Shown piece after piece: positions 34,701-42,452 of a stretch of 64,000 bases of DNA. Every line of letters starts with the position of its first letter. The first letter of the stretch is position 1. The notes under the pieces were generated by a model that worked only from the letters and a program-made list of their open reading frames with translations, was not told the origin of the DNA and did not search any database. A program made the translations under genes and the position numbers. This DNA is from Nostoc sp. 'Peltigera membranacea cyanobiont' 210A (GTDB lineage: Bacteria; Cyanobacteriota; Cyanobacteriia; Cyanobacteriales; Nostocaceae). The stretch lies in NCBI RefSeq assembly GCF_002246015.1, contig NZ_NOLJ01000002.1, forward strand, positions 197,675 through 261,674, written 5' to 3'.

Positions 34701-36155
34701 ATGGGTGTCAACACATTTAACGGACGCAACGGACACAAAACCCCAATTTTAGAAAAAGAAGTGGTTCCCGATTTAGAGACATTAGAAACTGTTACCGCAG
34801 AGACATCCGCAACAGCAGAAGCGCCTGAGATCGAGAAAGAAGTTCCACCGAAACGGAAAAGACCGACTGGTTTAATTTTGGCAGGATTAGGCGTGGGTGC
34901 GATCGCCGCAGGTACTTTTGGTTATCACTACTGGCAATATGCCTCCACCCACCAGGAAACAGACAACGCCACCGTTGCGGGAAATATTCACCAAGTTAGT
35001 AGCCGCATTCCCGGAACAATAAGTGAAGTGCTGGTGAATGACAACCAACTGGTGCAACCGGGACAATTGTTGGTGAAATTAGATCCACGAGACTATCAAA
35101 GTAAAGTACAACAAGCACAAGCCGCCCTCGAAAATGCTCGTGGTCAAGCGCAAGCGGCTCAAGCAAATATTGCTTTAACTTCACAAACCACCACTGGTAA
35201 GACAACTCAAGCGCAAGGAGATGTCAGTGGTGCAGTAGCAGCAATTTCTACAGCCCAAGCAGCAGTCCAAGAAGCCCAAGCTGGGATTCCTGCGGCCCAA
35301 GCAGCAGTCCAAGAAGCTCAAGCTGGGATTCCTGCGGCTCAAGCGCAGGTAGCGCAAACAAACGCCAATTTGTCAAAAGCTCAAGCAGATTACAATCGTT
35401 ACAACGAATTGTATAAAACAGGTGCGATTCCTCGCCAGCAATTAGATACAGCCAAAGCTGCTTATGATGTGGCTACGGCACAGAAAAACGCCGCGATTCA
35501 GGGAGTAGAACAAGCTAAAGCCAAGTTCGCCTCCGCCAAAGTTGGTGTCGCCCAAGCCCAGTCTCAATTAGCACAAGCGCAAGAAAATGTCACCAACGCC
35601 CAAGCTAAATTGGCAGCATCTAAGGGAGGATTGCAACAAGCTACTGCTGGTGGACAAGATACCACAGTTAAGCGTAGTCAATACGAAGCGGCAAAAGCGG
35701 CGATCGCGCAATCAGAAGCATCGCTGAAAGACGCGCAATTGCAACTATCTTATGCCAATGTTACCGCCCCCAGTGCCGGACGGGTTGGTAGAAAAAACGT
35801 GGAAGTTGGCAACCGAGTCGCAGTAGGAACACCATTAATGGCGATCGTGGATAACAGCTATTGGGTAGTTGCGAACTTCAAAGAAACTCAATTAGAAAAG
35901 ATGCGGCCAGGAGAGCCTGTAGAGATCAAGTTGGATAGTTTCCCTCATCACACCTTTATCGGTCGTGTTGACAGTATTTCGCCAGCTTCCGGCGCTCAGT
36001 TTGCCTTATTGCCACCGGATAATGCTACAGGTAACTTTACTAAAGTTGTCCAACGCATTCCAGTAAAAGTAGTTTTCGATCAAAAGAGCATTCAAGGATA
36101 CGAATCGCGGATTACTCCTGGGATGTCTGCGGAAGTTGCGGTGGAAGTCAAGTAA
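34701..36155 (+). CDS. HlyD/EmrA family membrane fusion protein
   Basis: A 484-residue periplasmic adaptor for a multidrug exporter. A cytoplasmic acidic N-terminus (~1-50) precedes one membrane helix (~56-76) and the biotinyl-lipoyl-like domain (ETDNATVAGNIHQVSSRIPGTISEVLVNDNQLVQPG). A long Ala/Gln-rich coiled-coil hairpin (~130-345) and a beta-barrel end (LSYANVTAPSAGRVGRKNVEVGNRV, FAL) follow. The coiled coil contains a recent 42-bp in-frame duplication. It follows marR and precedes two MFS genes, one of EmrB type, its probable partner. The stop codon TAA coincides with the first bases of a MITE-like element. Confidence 0.92.
   Translation: MGVNTFNGRNGHKTPILEKEVVPDLETLETVTAETSATAEAPEIEKEVPPKRKRPTGLILAGLGVGAIAAGTFGYHYWQYASTHQETDNATVAGNIHQVSSRIPGTISEVLVNDNQLVQPGQLLVKLDPRDYQSKVQQAQAALENARGQAQAAQANIALTSQTTTGKTTQAQGDVSGAVAAISTAQAAVQEAQAGIPAAQAAVQEAQAGIPAAQAQVAQTNANLSKAQADYNRYNELYKTGAIPRQQLDTAKAAYDVATAQKNAAIQGVEQAKAKFASAKVGVAQAQSQLAQAQENVTNAQAKLAASKGGLQQATAGGQDTTVKRSQYEAAKAAIAQSEASLKDAQLQLSYANVTAPSAGRVGRKNVEVGNRVAVGTPLMAIVDNSYWVVANFKETQLEKMRPGEPVEIKLDSFPHHTFIGRVDSISPASGAQFALLPPDNATGNFTKVVQRIPVKVVFDQKSIQGYESRITPGMSAEVAVEVK
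35253..35336 (+). repeat. 42-bp in-frame direct repeat inside the HlyD gene
   Basis: Two nearly identical 42-bp units (35253-35294 and 35295-35336) encode AQAAVQEAQAGIPA twice in tandem. Fourteen residues is two heptads, so the coiled-coil register is kept while the hairpin is lengthened. Confidence 0.85.
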
Positions 36156-36293
36156 TATCATGTCCCCCAAATTACCCATAATCAAAGAACCCCACCCCCA
36201 GCCCCTCCCCGCCTGCGGGGAGGGGAGCTAAAAGCACAGCTTTGGCGGGGTGGGGTTGCAGGTTTTATGGTTAATTGCTCGGACATCATTAAT
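36153..36293 (+). mobile_element. MITE-like element, copy C
   Basis: A 141-bp element with ends TAATATCATGTCC and GGACATCATTAA and a GC-rich stem (CCCCACCCCCAGCCCCTCC, then GGCGGGGTGGGG). Its sequence closely matches the reverse complement of copy A at 9244-9383, including the sub-terminal ACCCATAATMAAAGAACCCC block. It lies immediately after the HlyD coding region and its first three bases are the HlyD stop codon. It separates HlyD from the MFS genes and its hairpin might reduce read-through. Confidence 0.78.
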
Positions 36294-36423
36294 ACCAAAT
36301 TGCCTGCAAAACAGATGAAAAACCTCTTTCTAACTGTGATATGTTTCTACATCTACAGAGAGGCATATAAAGATGAGGTGAGATGATATTTATGAAAGCA
36401 GATTGGTATAAAAGAAACTTGAC

Positions 36424-37683
36424 ATGAAAAAACCGCTACTACCTGCTTTAAGGTCAAGAAACTACCAGCTGTTTTTTGCCGGGCAAGGTATTTCCCTAAT
36501 TGGGACGTGGATGACGCAACTTGCCACAATTTGGCTAGTTTATGACTTGACAAAATCCCCATTAATGCTAGGAGTTGTGGGATTTTCTAGTCAAATTCCT
36601 AACTTTTTTTTAGCTCCCTTTGGCGGAGTATTTGTAGATCGCTTTTCTCGGTATCGTACTTTAATTGGTACGCAAATCTTGGCGATGATTCAATCGTTAA
36701 CATTAGCAGCGCTGGCGTTAACTGGAGTGATTGAGGTATGGCACATCATCGCCTTGAGTTTGTTGCAAGGATTTATTAATGCCTTAGATGCGCCAGCCCG
36801 TCAAGCTTTTGTGCCAGAATTGGTTGAACATAGAGAAGATTTAGCCAATGCGATCGCCATCAACTCCACGATGGTTAACGGTGCTAGATTAATTGGCCCT
36901 GCGATCGGCGGTTTATTAATTGCTGGCGTTGGAACTGGCTATTGTTTTTTAATTGATGGTTTGAGCTACATTGCTGTAATCGCCGCTTTATTGGCAATGA
37001 AAGTTAAACCTTGGAAAAATTCGCTAACTGACGGTAATCCCTTGCAAAAAGTCAAAGAGGGATTTGTATATGCCTTTAGTTTCTCACCGATTCGATCCGT
37101 CTTATTGCTATCAGCTTTAGTCAGCCTGATGGGACTGCAAAATACTATTCTCGTCCCCGTTATTGCTGAAGAAGTTCTCAAAGGTGGTGCAGAAAGTTTG
37201 GGTTTTTTGATGGCGGCATCTGGAGTTGGAGCCTTAACTGGTGGTATTTATCTAGCTACCCGCCAAACAATCTTAGGAATTGGGAAATTGATTGCCTTAG
37301 CTCCAGCAATTTTAGGAACTGGTTTAATTGCCTTTTCTTTATCTAGATTTTTACCACTCTCTTTATTTACAATGTTATTTGTTGGCTTAGGAACAATTCT
37401 CCAGATTGCGGCTAGCAACACATTTTTACAAACCATTGTTGAAGACGATAAACGCGGGCGATTGATGAGCTTATACACAATGTCATTTTTGGGCATGATT
37501 CCCGTGGGTAATTTATTAGGAGGTTTATTAGCAAGTCGTATTGGCGCTCCCAATACTTTGATTATTGATGGAATAGCTTGTATTTTAGGGTCAATCATTT
37601 TTAGCAGACAGTTGCCTGCTTTAAGGAAAATAATGCGTCCAATTTATGAGCAAAAGGGGATTATTACGACTCAAGAAGTTTAA
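36424..37683 (+). CDS. MFS transporter, EntS/MFS_3 type
   Basis: A 419-residue inner-membrane protein of the enterobactin-exporter-like MFS group. The start LRSRNYQLFFAGQGISLIGTWMTQLATIWLVYDLTKSP and the loop FVDRFSRYRTLIGTQIL (MFS motif A region) are typical, as is LLQGFINALDAPARQAFVPELV. Twelve hydrophobic segments can be counted. The substrate is unknown; siderophore or drug export is the usual role. It lies between HlyD and the EmrB-like gene, so may share MarR control if transcription passes the MITE. Confidence 0.88.
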   Translation: MKKPLLPALRSRNYQLFFAGQGISLIGTWMTQLATIWLVYDLTKSPLMLGVVGFSSQIPNFFLAPFGGVFVDRFSRYRTLIGTQILAMIQSLTLAALALTGVIEVWHIIALSLLQGFINALDAPARQAFVPELVEHREDLANAIAINSTMVNGARLIGPAIGGLLIAGVGTGYCFLIDGLSYIAVIAALLAMKVKPWKNSLTDGNPLQKVKEGFVYAFSFSPIRSVLLLSALVSLMGLQNTILVPVIAEEVLKGGAESLGFLMAASGVGALTGGIYLATRQTILGIGKLIALAPAILGTGLIAFSLSRFLPLSLFTMLFVGLGTILQIAASNTFLQTIVEDDKRGRLMSLYTMSFLGMIPVGNLLGGLLASRIGAPNTLIIDGIACILGSIIFSRQLPALRKIMRPIYEQKGIITTQEV

Positions 37684-37853
37684 GATAAATAACCGCATTT
37701 AAATTTAGATTTATGTTAACGAGGCTTTTTATAGCAATTATTTTTTAATTTTTAGCATTGCTGATTCAAGCTCACGCAGAGGCAGAGAACATATTGGTAT
37801 AAGATTTAATAATCAAGTTTTTTGTTACTTAACCTTGAAACTGGAACAAAGTT

Positions 37854-39449
37854 ATGGCTAATACAGGTGTAATTCGTCAGCAAGGGCAAAATCCTGCTTT
37901 ACCACCAGAGTATGTACCGCTAAAAACCTGGATTGGTGTATTAGCCAGTATGCTTGGTGCATTTATGGCGGTATTGGATATTCAAATAACTAATGCTTCA
38001 CTGCAAGATATTCAAGCAAGTTTAGGAGCAACTCTCGAAGAAGGTTCTTGGATTTCTACCGCATATCTTGTAGCAGAAATTGTGGTAATTCCTCTAACAG
38101 GATGGTTGTCACGAGTATTTTCTCTACAACGTTATTTATTAGTCAATACTGCACTATTTATCTTCTTTTCTATTTGCTGTGGTTGGGCATGGGATCTTAA
38201 TTCCATGATTTTCTTTCGCGCCTTACAAGGTTTTAGCGGAGGAGTATTAATTCCCACTGCTATGACAGTTGTCTTAACAACTTTACCCCAATCAAAACAA
38301 TCAGTCGGACTGGCTGCATTTGGTTTTAGTGCAGTTTTTGCACCTTCAATTGGCCCGACATTAGGAGGTTGGTTAACAGAAAATTTTGGTTGGGAATACA
38401 ACTTTTATATAAATGTAATTCCAGGGGCATTAATGCTGGCTGGTGTTTGGTACGGAATTAAGCAAGAAAAACCCCAAATCAGTTTACTCAAACAAGGTGA
38501 CTGGTGGGGAATTATTGCAATGGCTATTGGCTTAGGTTCGCTACAAGTTGTTTTAGAAGAAGGTAGCCGTAAAGATTGGTTTGGTTCAGCGTTGATTGTG
38601 CGCTTAAGTGTAATAGCGGGAATTTTCTTGGCAATATTTTTCTATATAGAATTAACTCGTAAGCAACCATTTATTAATTTACGGCTTTTGTCTAGGCGAA
38701 ACTTTGGTTTAGCCAGTATTGTCAATGTGTCGTTGGGAGTAGGATTGTATGGTTCAATTTACATTTTACCGTTGTATCTTGCCCAAATTCAAAAATACAA
38801 TGCCCTACAAATTGGTGAAGTATTGATTTGGGCTGGTATTCCGCAACTGTTTATTATTCCCCTCATCCCGAAATTGATGCAACGCATTGACGTGCGTTTC
38901 ATGGTAGCTTTTGGTGTGACTTTGTTTTCCATTAGTGCATTTATGAACTCTGGAATGACTAATGAAACAGGGTTAGATCAATTACGCTGGTCGCAATTTG
39001 TGCGTGCAATGGGACAACCCCTAATTATGGTGCCGCTTAGTTCTATTGCTACTGCTGGTTTGAGTCCGAAAGAAGCTGGTTCAGCAAGTGGTTTATTTAA
39101 TATGATGCGGAATCTGGGCGGCTCTATCGGAATTGCTTCTTTAGCGACTTTATTAGCTAATAGAGAGCAATTTCACTCGAATAGATTGGGTGATGGAGTA
39201 TCTTTATATAATCCAGAAACTCAGCAGCGAATTGACCAAATGACACAGTATTTTGTTAGTAAAGGAGCAGATTTAAGTACAGCACAAAATCAAGCGATCG
39301 CATCTATATCCAATATAGTTCGCAGAGAAGCATTTGTAATGGCTTTTAACGATTGTTTCTACTTTATTGGCATTGCATTATTACTCAGTGGGATTGCTAT
39401 TTTATTCCTCAAAAAGGTGAAGCCAATTGGTGGCGCTGTTGCTCATTAG
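37854..39449 (+). CDS. EmrB/QacA (DHA2) family MFS exporter
   Basis: A 531-residue, 14-helix drug:proton antiporter. The first helix contains the DHA2 motif MLGAFMAVLDIQITNASLQDIQ, followed by EGSWISTAYLVAEIVVIPLTGWLSRVFS and the motif C region FGFSAVFAPSIGPTLGGWL. It is the expected inner-membrane partner of the EmrA/HlyD protein encoded upstream; together with an outer-membrane TolC-like channel (not encoded here) they would expel drugs or lipophilic compounds. Separated from the preceding MFS gene by 170 bp. Confidence 0.92.
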   Translation: MANTGVIRQQGQNPALPPEYVPLKTWIGVLASMLGAFMAVLDIQITNASLQDIQASLGATLEEGSWISTAYLVAEIVVIPLTGWLSRVFSLQRYLLVNTALFIFFSICCGWAWDLNSMIFFRALQGFSGGVLIPTAMTVVLTTLPQSKQSVGLAAFGFSAVFAPSIGPTLGGWLTENFGWEYNFYINVIPGALMLAGVWYGIKQEKPQISLLKQGDWWGIIAMAIGLGSLQVVLEEGSRKDWFGSALIVRLSVIAGIFLAIFFYIELTRKQPFINLRLLSRRNFGLASIVNVSLGVGLYGSIYILPLYLAQIQKYNALQIGEVLIWAGIPQLFIIPLIPKLMQRIDVRFMVAFGVTLFSISAFMNSGMTNETGLDQLRWSQFVRAMGQPLIMVPLSSIATAGLSPKEAGSASGLFNMMRNLGGSIGIASLATLLANREQFHSNRLGDGVSLYNPETQQRIDQMTQYFVSKGADLSTAQNQAIASISNIVRREAFVMAFNDCFYFIGIALLLSGIAILFLKKVKPIGGAVAH

Positions 39450-39550
39450 ATTTGTCGTATGGGTTAAAATGTTTGATAAAACTACTAAGGTACTAAAATG
39501 GTCGTTAGCCAAAGTGAGTACTATTTGAGCCTTAACTGAACCGTATTGAT

Positions 39551-40726
39551 TTATAAAAAACTAGTAACCTGACGCAGCTCGAGGATAATTTGAACAGCAC
39601 CAACCACAGCTATAAGCCCAATCAACTGCATAGCTGACAAACCCGCGCCAGCTACAGCGAGAATCAGAATAACAGTTGCTGCCACAAAGCGATACCCCGC
39701 CCGGACTTTGCAACGTAGTCTGGTGTCAGTGCTCACACCAGTAAGATAAATGATTCCAAGGGTAAAAAAGCACAGCGCCAAGCTAACGCAAATAAGCCAG
39801 CGATCAGCAGACGCCAGCACCAGGCCTGTATCACTTGCCAGGGCGTGCTCCACCCCAACTCCGGTAGCGGCAATACCAATCACCAAGGGTAAGTGCATAT
39901 AGACCCAAGTCTGATAAGCTCTTATGTGTTGGCAGGCACGAGCAGCCTGGATTGCTGAACCACCAAGGTTGTCAAAATACAGCCACCACAAACTAAAAGC
40001 GATACTCAAGCCAAACATGGCAGTATATGCTGATGAGAAATTCCACTGCTGCTGTGCGACACCATTAACTACTGCTAAGACTGTCTCGCCTAACACAATT
40101 AAGGTAAATAAGCCAAAACGCTCAGGCAAGTGTGAAGCGTGGGGAGCCAGTTCCACATGCACAGGCTTTCCTGCTGTCAATACTATTCCAAATTCTACTG
40201 TCAGCGCTAAGATCCAAAACCCAAATCGCAGTGGCATCGGTACAAATGCCGACGCCAGCCAAACCAATGCCCCTAGTCCAGAACCGCTCGCGATTCGGGT
40301 CGTTAGTGGTCGTGCTGTAACTATATGCTTTCCAGCACGTAAGAACTCGAGGACGAGCAACACCCGAACAACAGCGTAGGAAAGGGCGAAACCAACTGAA
40401 CTTTTACCCAACCCATCGTGTACGTTCACTGCTAGTGCCGCCACTGCAAGCATTTGTAAGGCGGTCAGGAGTCGGTGTCCCAAATCATCAGTATCAAATA
40501 GATTGGCGTAGAACGTAGCGCCAATCCAAGACCACCAAATCGGCACAAAGAGCAGCAAAAAGCCAAGGAAGCCCGATAGTGAGACATCCCGATTGAGATT
40601 GTGAGCAAGCTCCGAAATCGCAACCACGAAAAATAGATCAAAAAAGAGTTCCAACCACGTCGCGTGCCGTTCTTCTTCTTTACCTTCACTAATACGTAAT
40701 TCAGGAGATTTCAACCATTTATTCAT
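39551..40726 (-). CDS. Low temperature requirement protein A (LtrA) family
   Basis: A 391-residue polytopic membrane protein with the LtrA signature near the N-terminus (ERHATWLELFFDLFFVVAISELAHNL), VPIWWSWIGATFYANLFDTDD, and PERFGLFTLIVLGETVLAVV, with about ten to twelve membrane segments. The family was named from a Listeria mutant unable to grow in the cold; its biochemical function is unresolved. I prefer the ATG at 40726 (MNKWLKSPELRISEG) over the upstream in-frame ATG at 40765. It is in the same direction as, but well separated from, the kinase/redox pair upstream. Confidence 0.85.
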   Translation of the reverse strand: MNKWLKSPELRISEGKEEERHATWLELFFDLFFVVAISELAHNLNRDVSLSGFLGFLLLFVPIWWSWIGATFYANLFDTDDLGHRLLTALQMLAVAALAVNVHDGLGKSSVGFALSYAVVRVLLVLEFLRAGKHIVTARPLTTRIASGSGLGALVWLASAFVPMPLRFGFWILALTVEFGIVLTAGKPVHVELAPHASHLPERFGLFTLIVLGETVLAVVNGVAQQQWNFSSAYTAMFGLSIAFSLWWLYFDNLGGSAIQAARACQHIRAYQTWVYMHLPLVIGIAATGVGVEHALASDTGLVLASADRWLICVSLALCFFTLGIIYLTGVSTDTRLRCKVRAGYRFVAATVILILAVAGAGLSAMQLIGLIAVVGAVQIILELRQVTSFL

Positions 40727-40786
40727 CCCACACACTCCAATACTGCTCGCTTTGTGTATTTTCAAGTATAGGAATTGGGTTCGGGG

Positions 40787-40938
40787 TAAAGGTTAAAGGT
40801 TTTTCTTTCCTCCTTTACCCTTGCCCTTTTCCCCAAAACCCGACAAGTATTAGTTCGCTAAGGAAACTTGGCGGGGGAAAGGGGAAAGGGAAATGGGTAA
40901 AGGTGTTTTATCCTTTCCCCTTTAACCTTTACCCAATC
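40787..40938. repeat. Tandem purine/pyrimidine repeats in inverted arrangement
   Basis: Runs of GGTAAAGGTTAAAGG, CCTTTACCCTTGCCC, GGGGAAAGGGGAAAGGG and CCTTTCCCCTTTAACC alternate between the strands, so several hairpins can form. This is an STRR-like array in the gap between the histidine kinase and LtrA genes. Confidence 0.55.
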
Positions 40939-40989
40939 CTCACCCAGCATTTTTGGGTTGGCAGACTAGTATTGCCACACACTCCTTAA

Positions 40990-42450
40990 TCAACTGTGTA
41001 TAAATTGCATCGTTGTATTATCAGATGGTATAAATTGGCATTGATGGCATTCAGATATTGTTTCGGCCAAAGATATGGGCAGAATAACCTGAAAACGCGT
41101 GTTTCCTGGTTCGGAGAACAAGCGGATCTCGCCTTTATGCTTTTCAACAATTCGGTAACTAATGACTAGACCTAAACCTGTTCCCTGACCCACCCCCTTA
41201 GTGGTAAAGAACGGCTCGAATATCCGCTCTTGGATCTCTGGCGGAATGGCTGGACCGTTGTTGGCAATTTCTACTAGCACACACTTATTTTCTTGTGCTG
41301 TGCGAATCCTGATTTGTCCTTGTCCACTCATTGCATCGATCGCATTGTCAATCAGGTTCGTCCATACCTGGTTGAGTTCGCTACCATACACCGAGATTAA
41401 CGGTAGGCTTTGGTCATAATCGCGTGTTAAACTAATGCCGCCCTTGAGCTTATGACCGAGAATAGTCAGCGTACTTTCAACTCCCTGGTGTATATCCACC
41501 TCCTGCATCGGAGCCTGATCCATATAGGAGTACTCTTTAATAGCTTTAACCAGTTCGGAAATGCGCCCCGAACTTTGGTCAATTTCGTCCAACAGCTCAA
41601 TTCCTGTGAGTGTGGCGTCGAGCCAAGCTAGAACTTCAGTGAGTGATTCTGGGGGTAAATGCTCCACAATGGTATCCAGGCATTGAGTATCCAGTCCTCC
41701 TCGGACTAAGGAAGAAACAATTTTCCAGCCATCAGGTACGTTGTGTAAATCCAGCCAGGCTGTCACCTCTTGCTCGCGATCGCTCTGCGCTAGTAAATCT
41801 TCTAAGTCACAGGGGGTTTCGGCATGTACAATTACTGAGTGCAGCAAGTTGTCAAGAAACAACAGTTGTTCTTTTGTCATTTGCTGGTGATTGAGTTTGA
41901 GTCCAAGGTATGGCAATTGTTGAAAGATTTTGTGCAAGTGCTTCCCACCTCGGACGACGGCTGTTGCTGGGTTGTTCAACTCGTGGGCTAGACCAGCTGC
42001 TAAAGTGCCGAGTGCAATTAGCTTTTGGTGGTGTTGTGACATAGATTCCAACATTTGCACCCGTTGCGCCGTGATGATTAAAAGGTCACGCGTAATCGAC
42101 GGACAGGTTGTCAGCATTTCCCAGAAAGTATCTGTGTCCCATTTCAACATATAGCTCGGTTTCACGGCACGCACGTTGACGAGATGGTGAGGAGCATCTA
42201 ATAGAATCAACTCATGACCTGTATATGTTCCAGCACCAAAACTCATTACGTGTTTTTCTGCATTGCCGACCTTTTTGGTAAACTCAATTTCGCCTTCTAT
42301 CAGCACATAGAAATAGTCTAGTGGTTCTCCCTCAATGGCTATGTATTCTCCCGAAACCAGACATAGTTCGCAGCCGTGTTCAGATAACCATTGGAATTGC
42401 TCATTTGTCAATTGTGCAAAAAGTGACACTTGACGCAAAGCATCTAACAT
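40990..42450 (-). CDS. Sensor histidine kinase with N-terminal cyclic-nucleotide-binding domain
   Basis: A 486-residue soluble kinase. A cNMP-binding-like fold spans ~1-115 (LFAQLTNEQFQWLSEHGCELCLVSGEYIAIEGEPLDYFYVLIEGEIEF). The dimerisation helix has the phospho-acceptor histidine near 156 in LGTLAAGLAHELNNPATAVVRGG. The ATPase domain shows the N-box NQVWTNLIDNAIDAM and the G-boxes with FFTTKGVGQGTGLGL. There is no membrane segment, so it senses an internal signal. Its start lies two bases beyond the stop of the receiver/oxidoreductase gene, so the two form a tight operon and probably one signalling pair. Confidence 0.92.
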   Translation of the reverse strand: MLDALRQVSLFAQLTNEQFQWLSEHGCELCLVSGEYIAIEGEPLDYFYVLIEGEIEFTKKVGNAEKHVMSFGAGTYTGHELILLDAPHHLVNVRAVKPSYMLKWDTDTFWEMLTTCPSITRDLLIITAQRVQMLESMSQHHQKLIALGTLAAGLAHELNNPATAVVRGGKHLHKIFQQLPYLGLKLNHQQMTKEQLLFLDNLLHSVIVHAETPCDLEDLLAQSDREQEVTAWLDLHNVPDGWKIVSSLVRGGLDTQCLDTIVEHLPPESLTEVLAWLDATLTGIELLDEIDQSSGRISELVKAIKEYSYMDQAPMQEVDIHQGVESTLTILGHKLKGGISLTRDYDQSLPLISVYGSELNQVWTNLIDNAIDAMSGQGQIRIRTAQENKCVLVEIANNGPAIPPEIQERIFEPFFTTKGVGQGTGLGLVISYRIVEKHKGEIRLFSEPGNTRFQVILPISLAETISECHQCQFIPSDNTTMQFIHS

Positions 42451-42452
42451 AA

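Noticed and set aside
39924-40379. 151-codon plus-strand frame opposite LtrA
   Set aside because: Antisense shadow; no family features, and the other strand has clear LtrA motifs.
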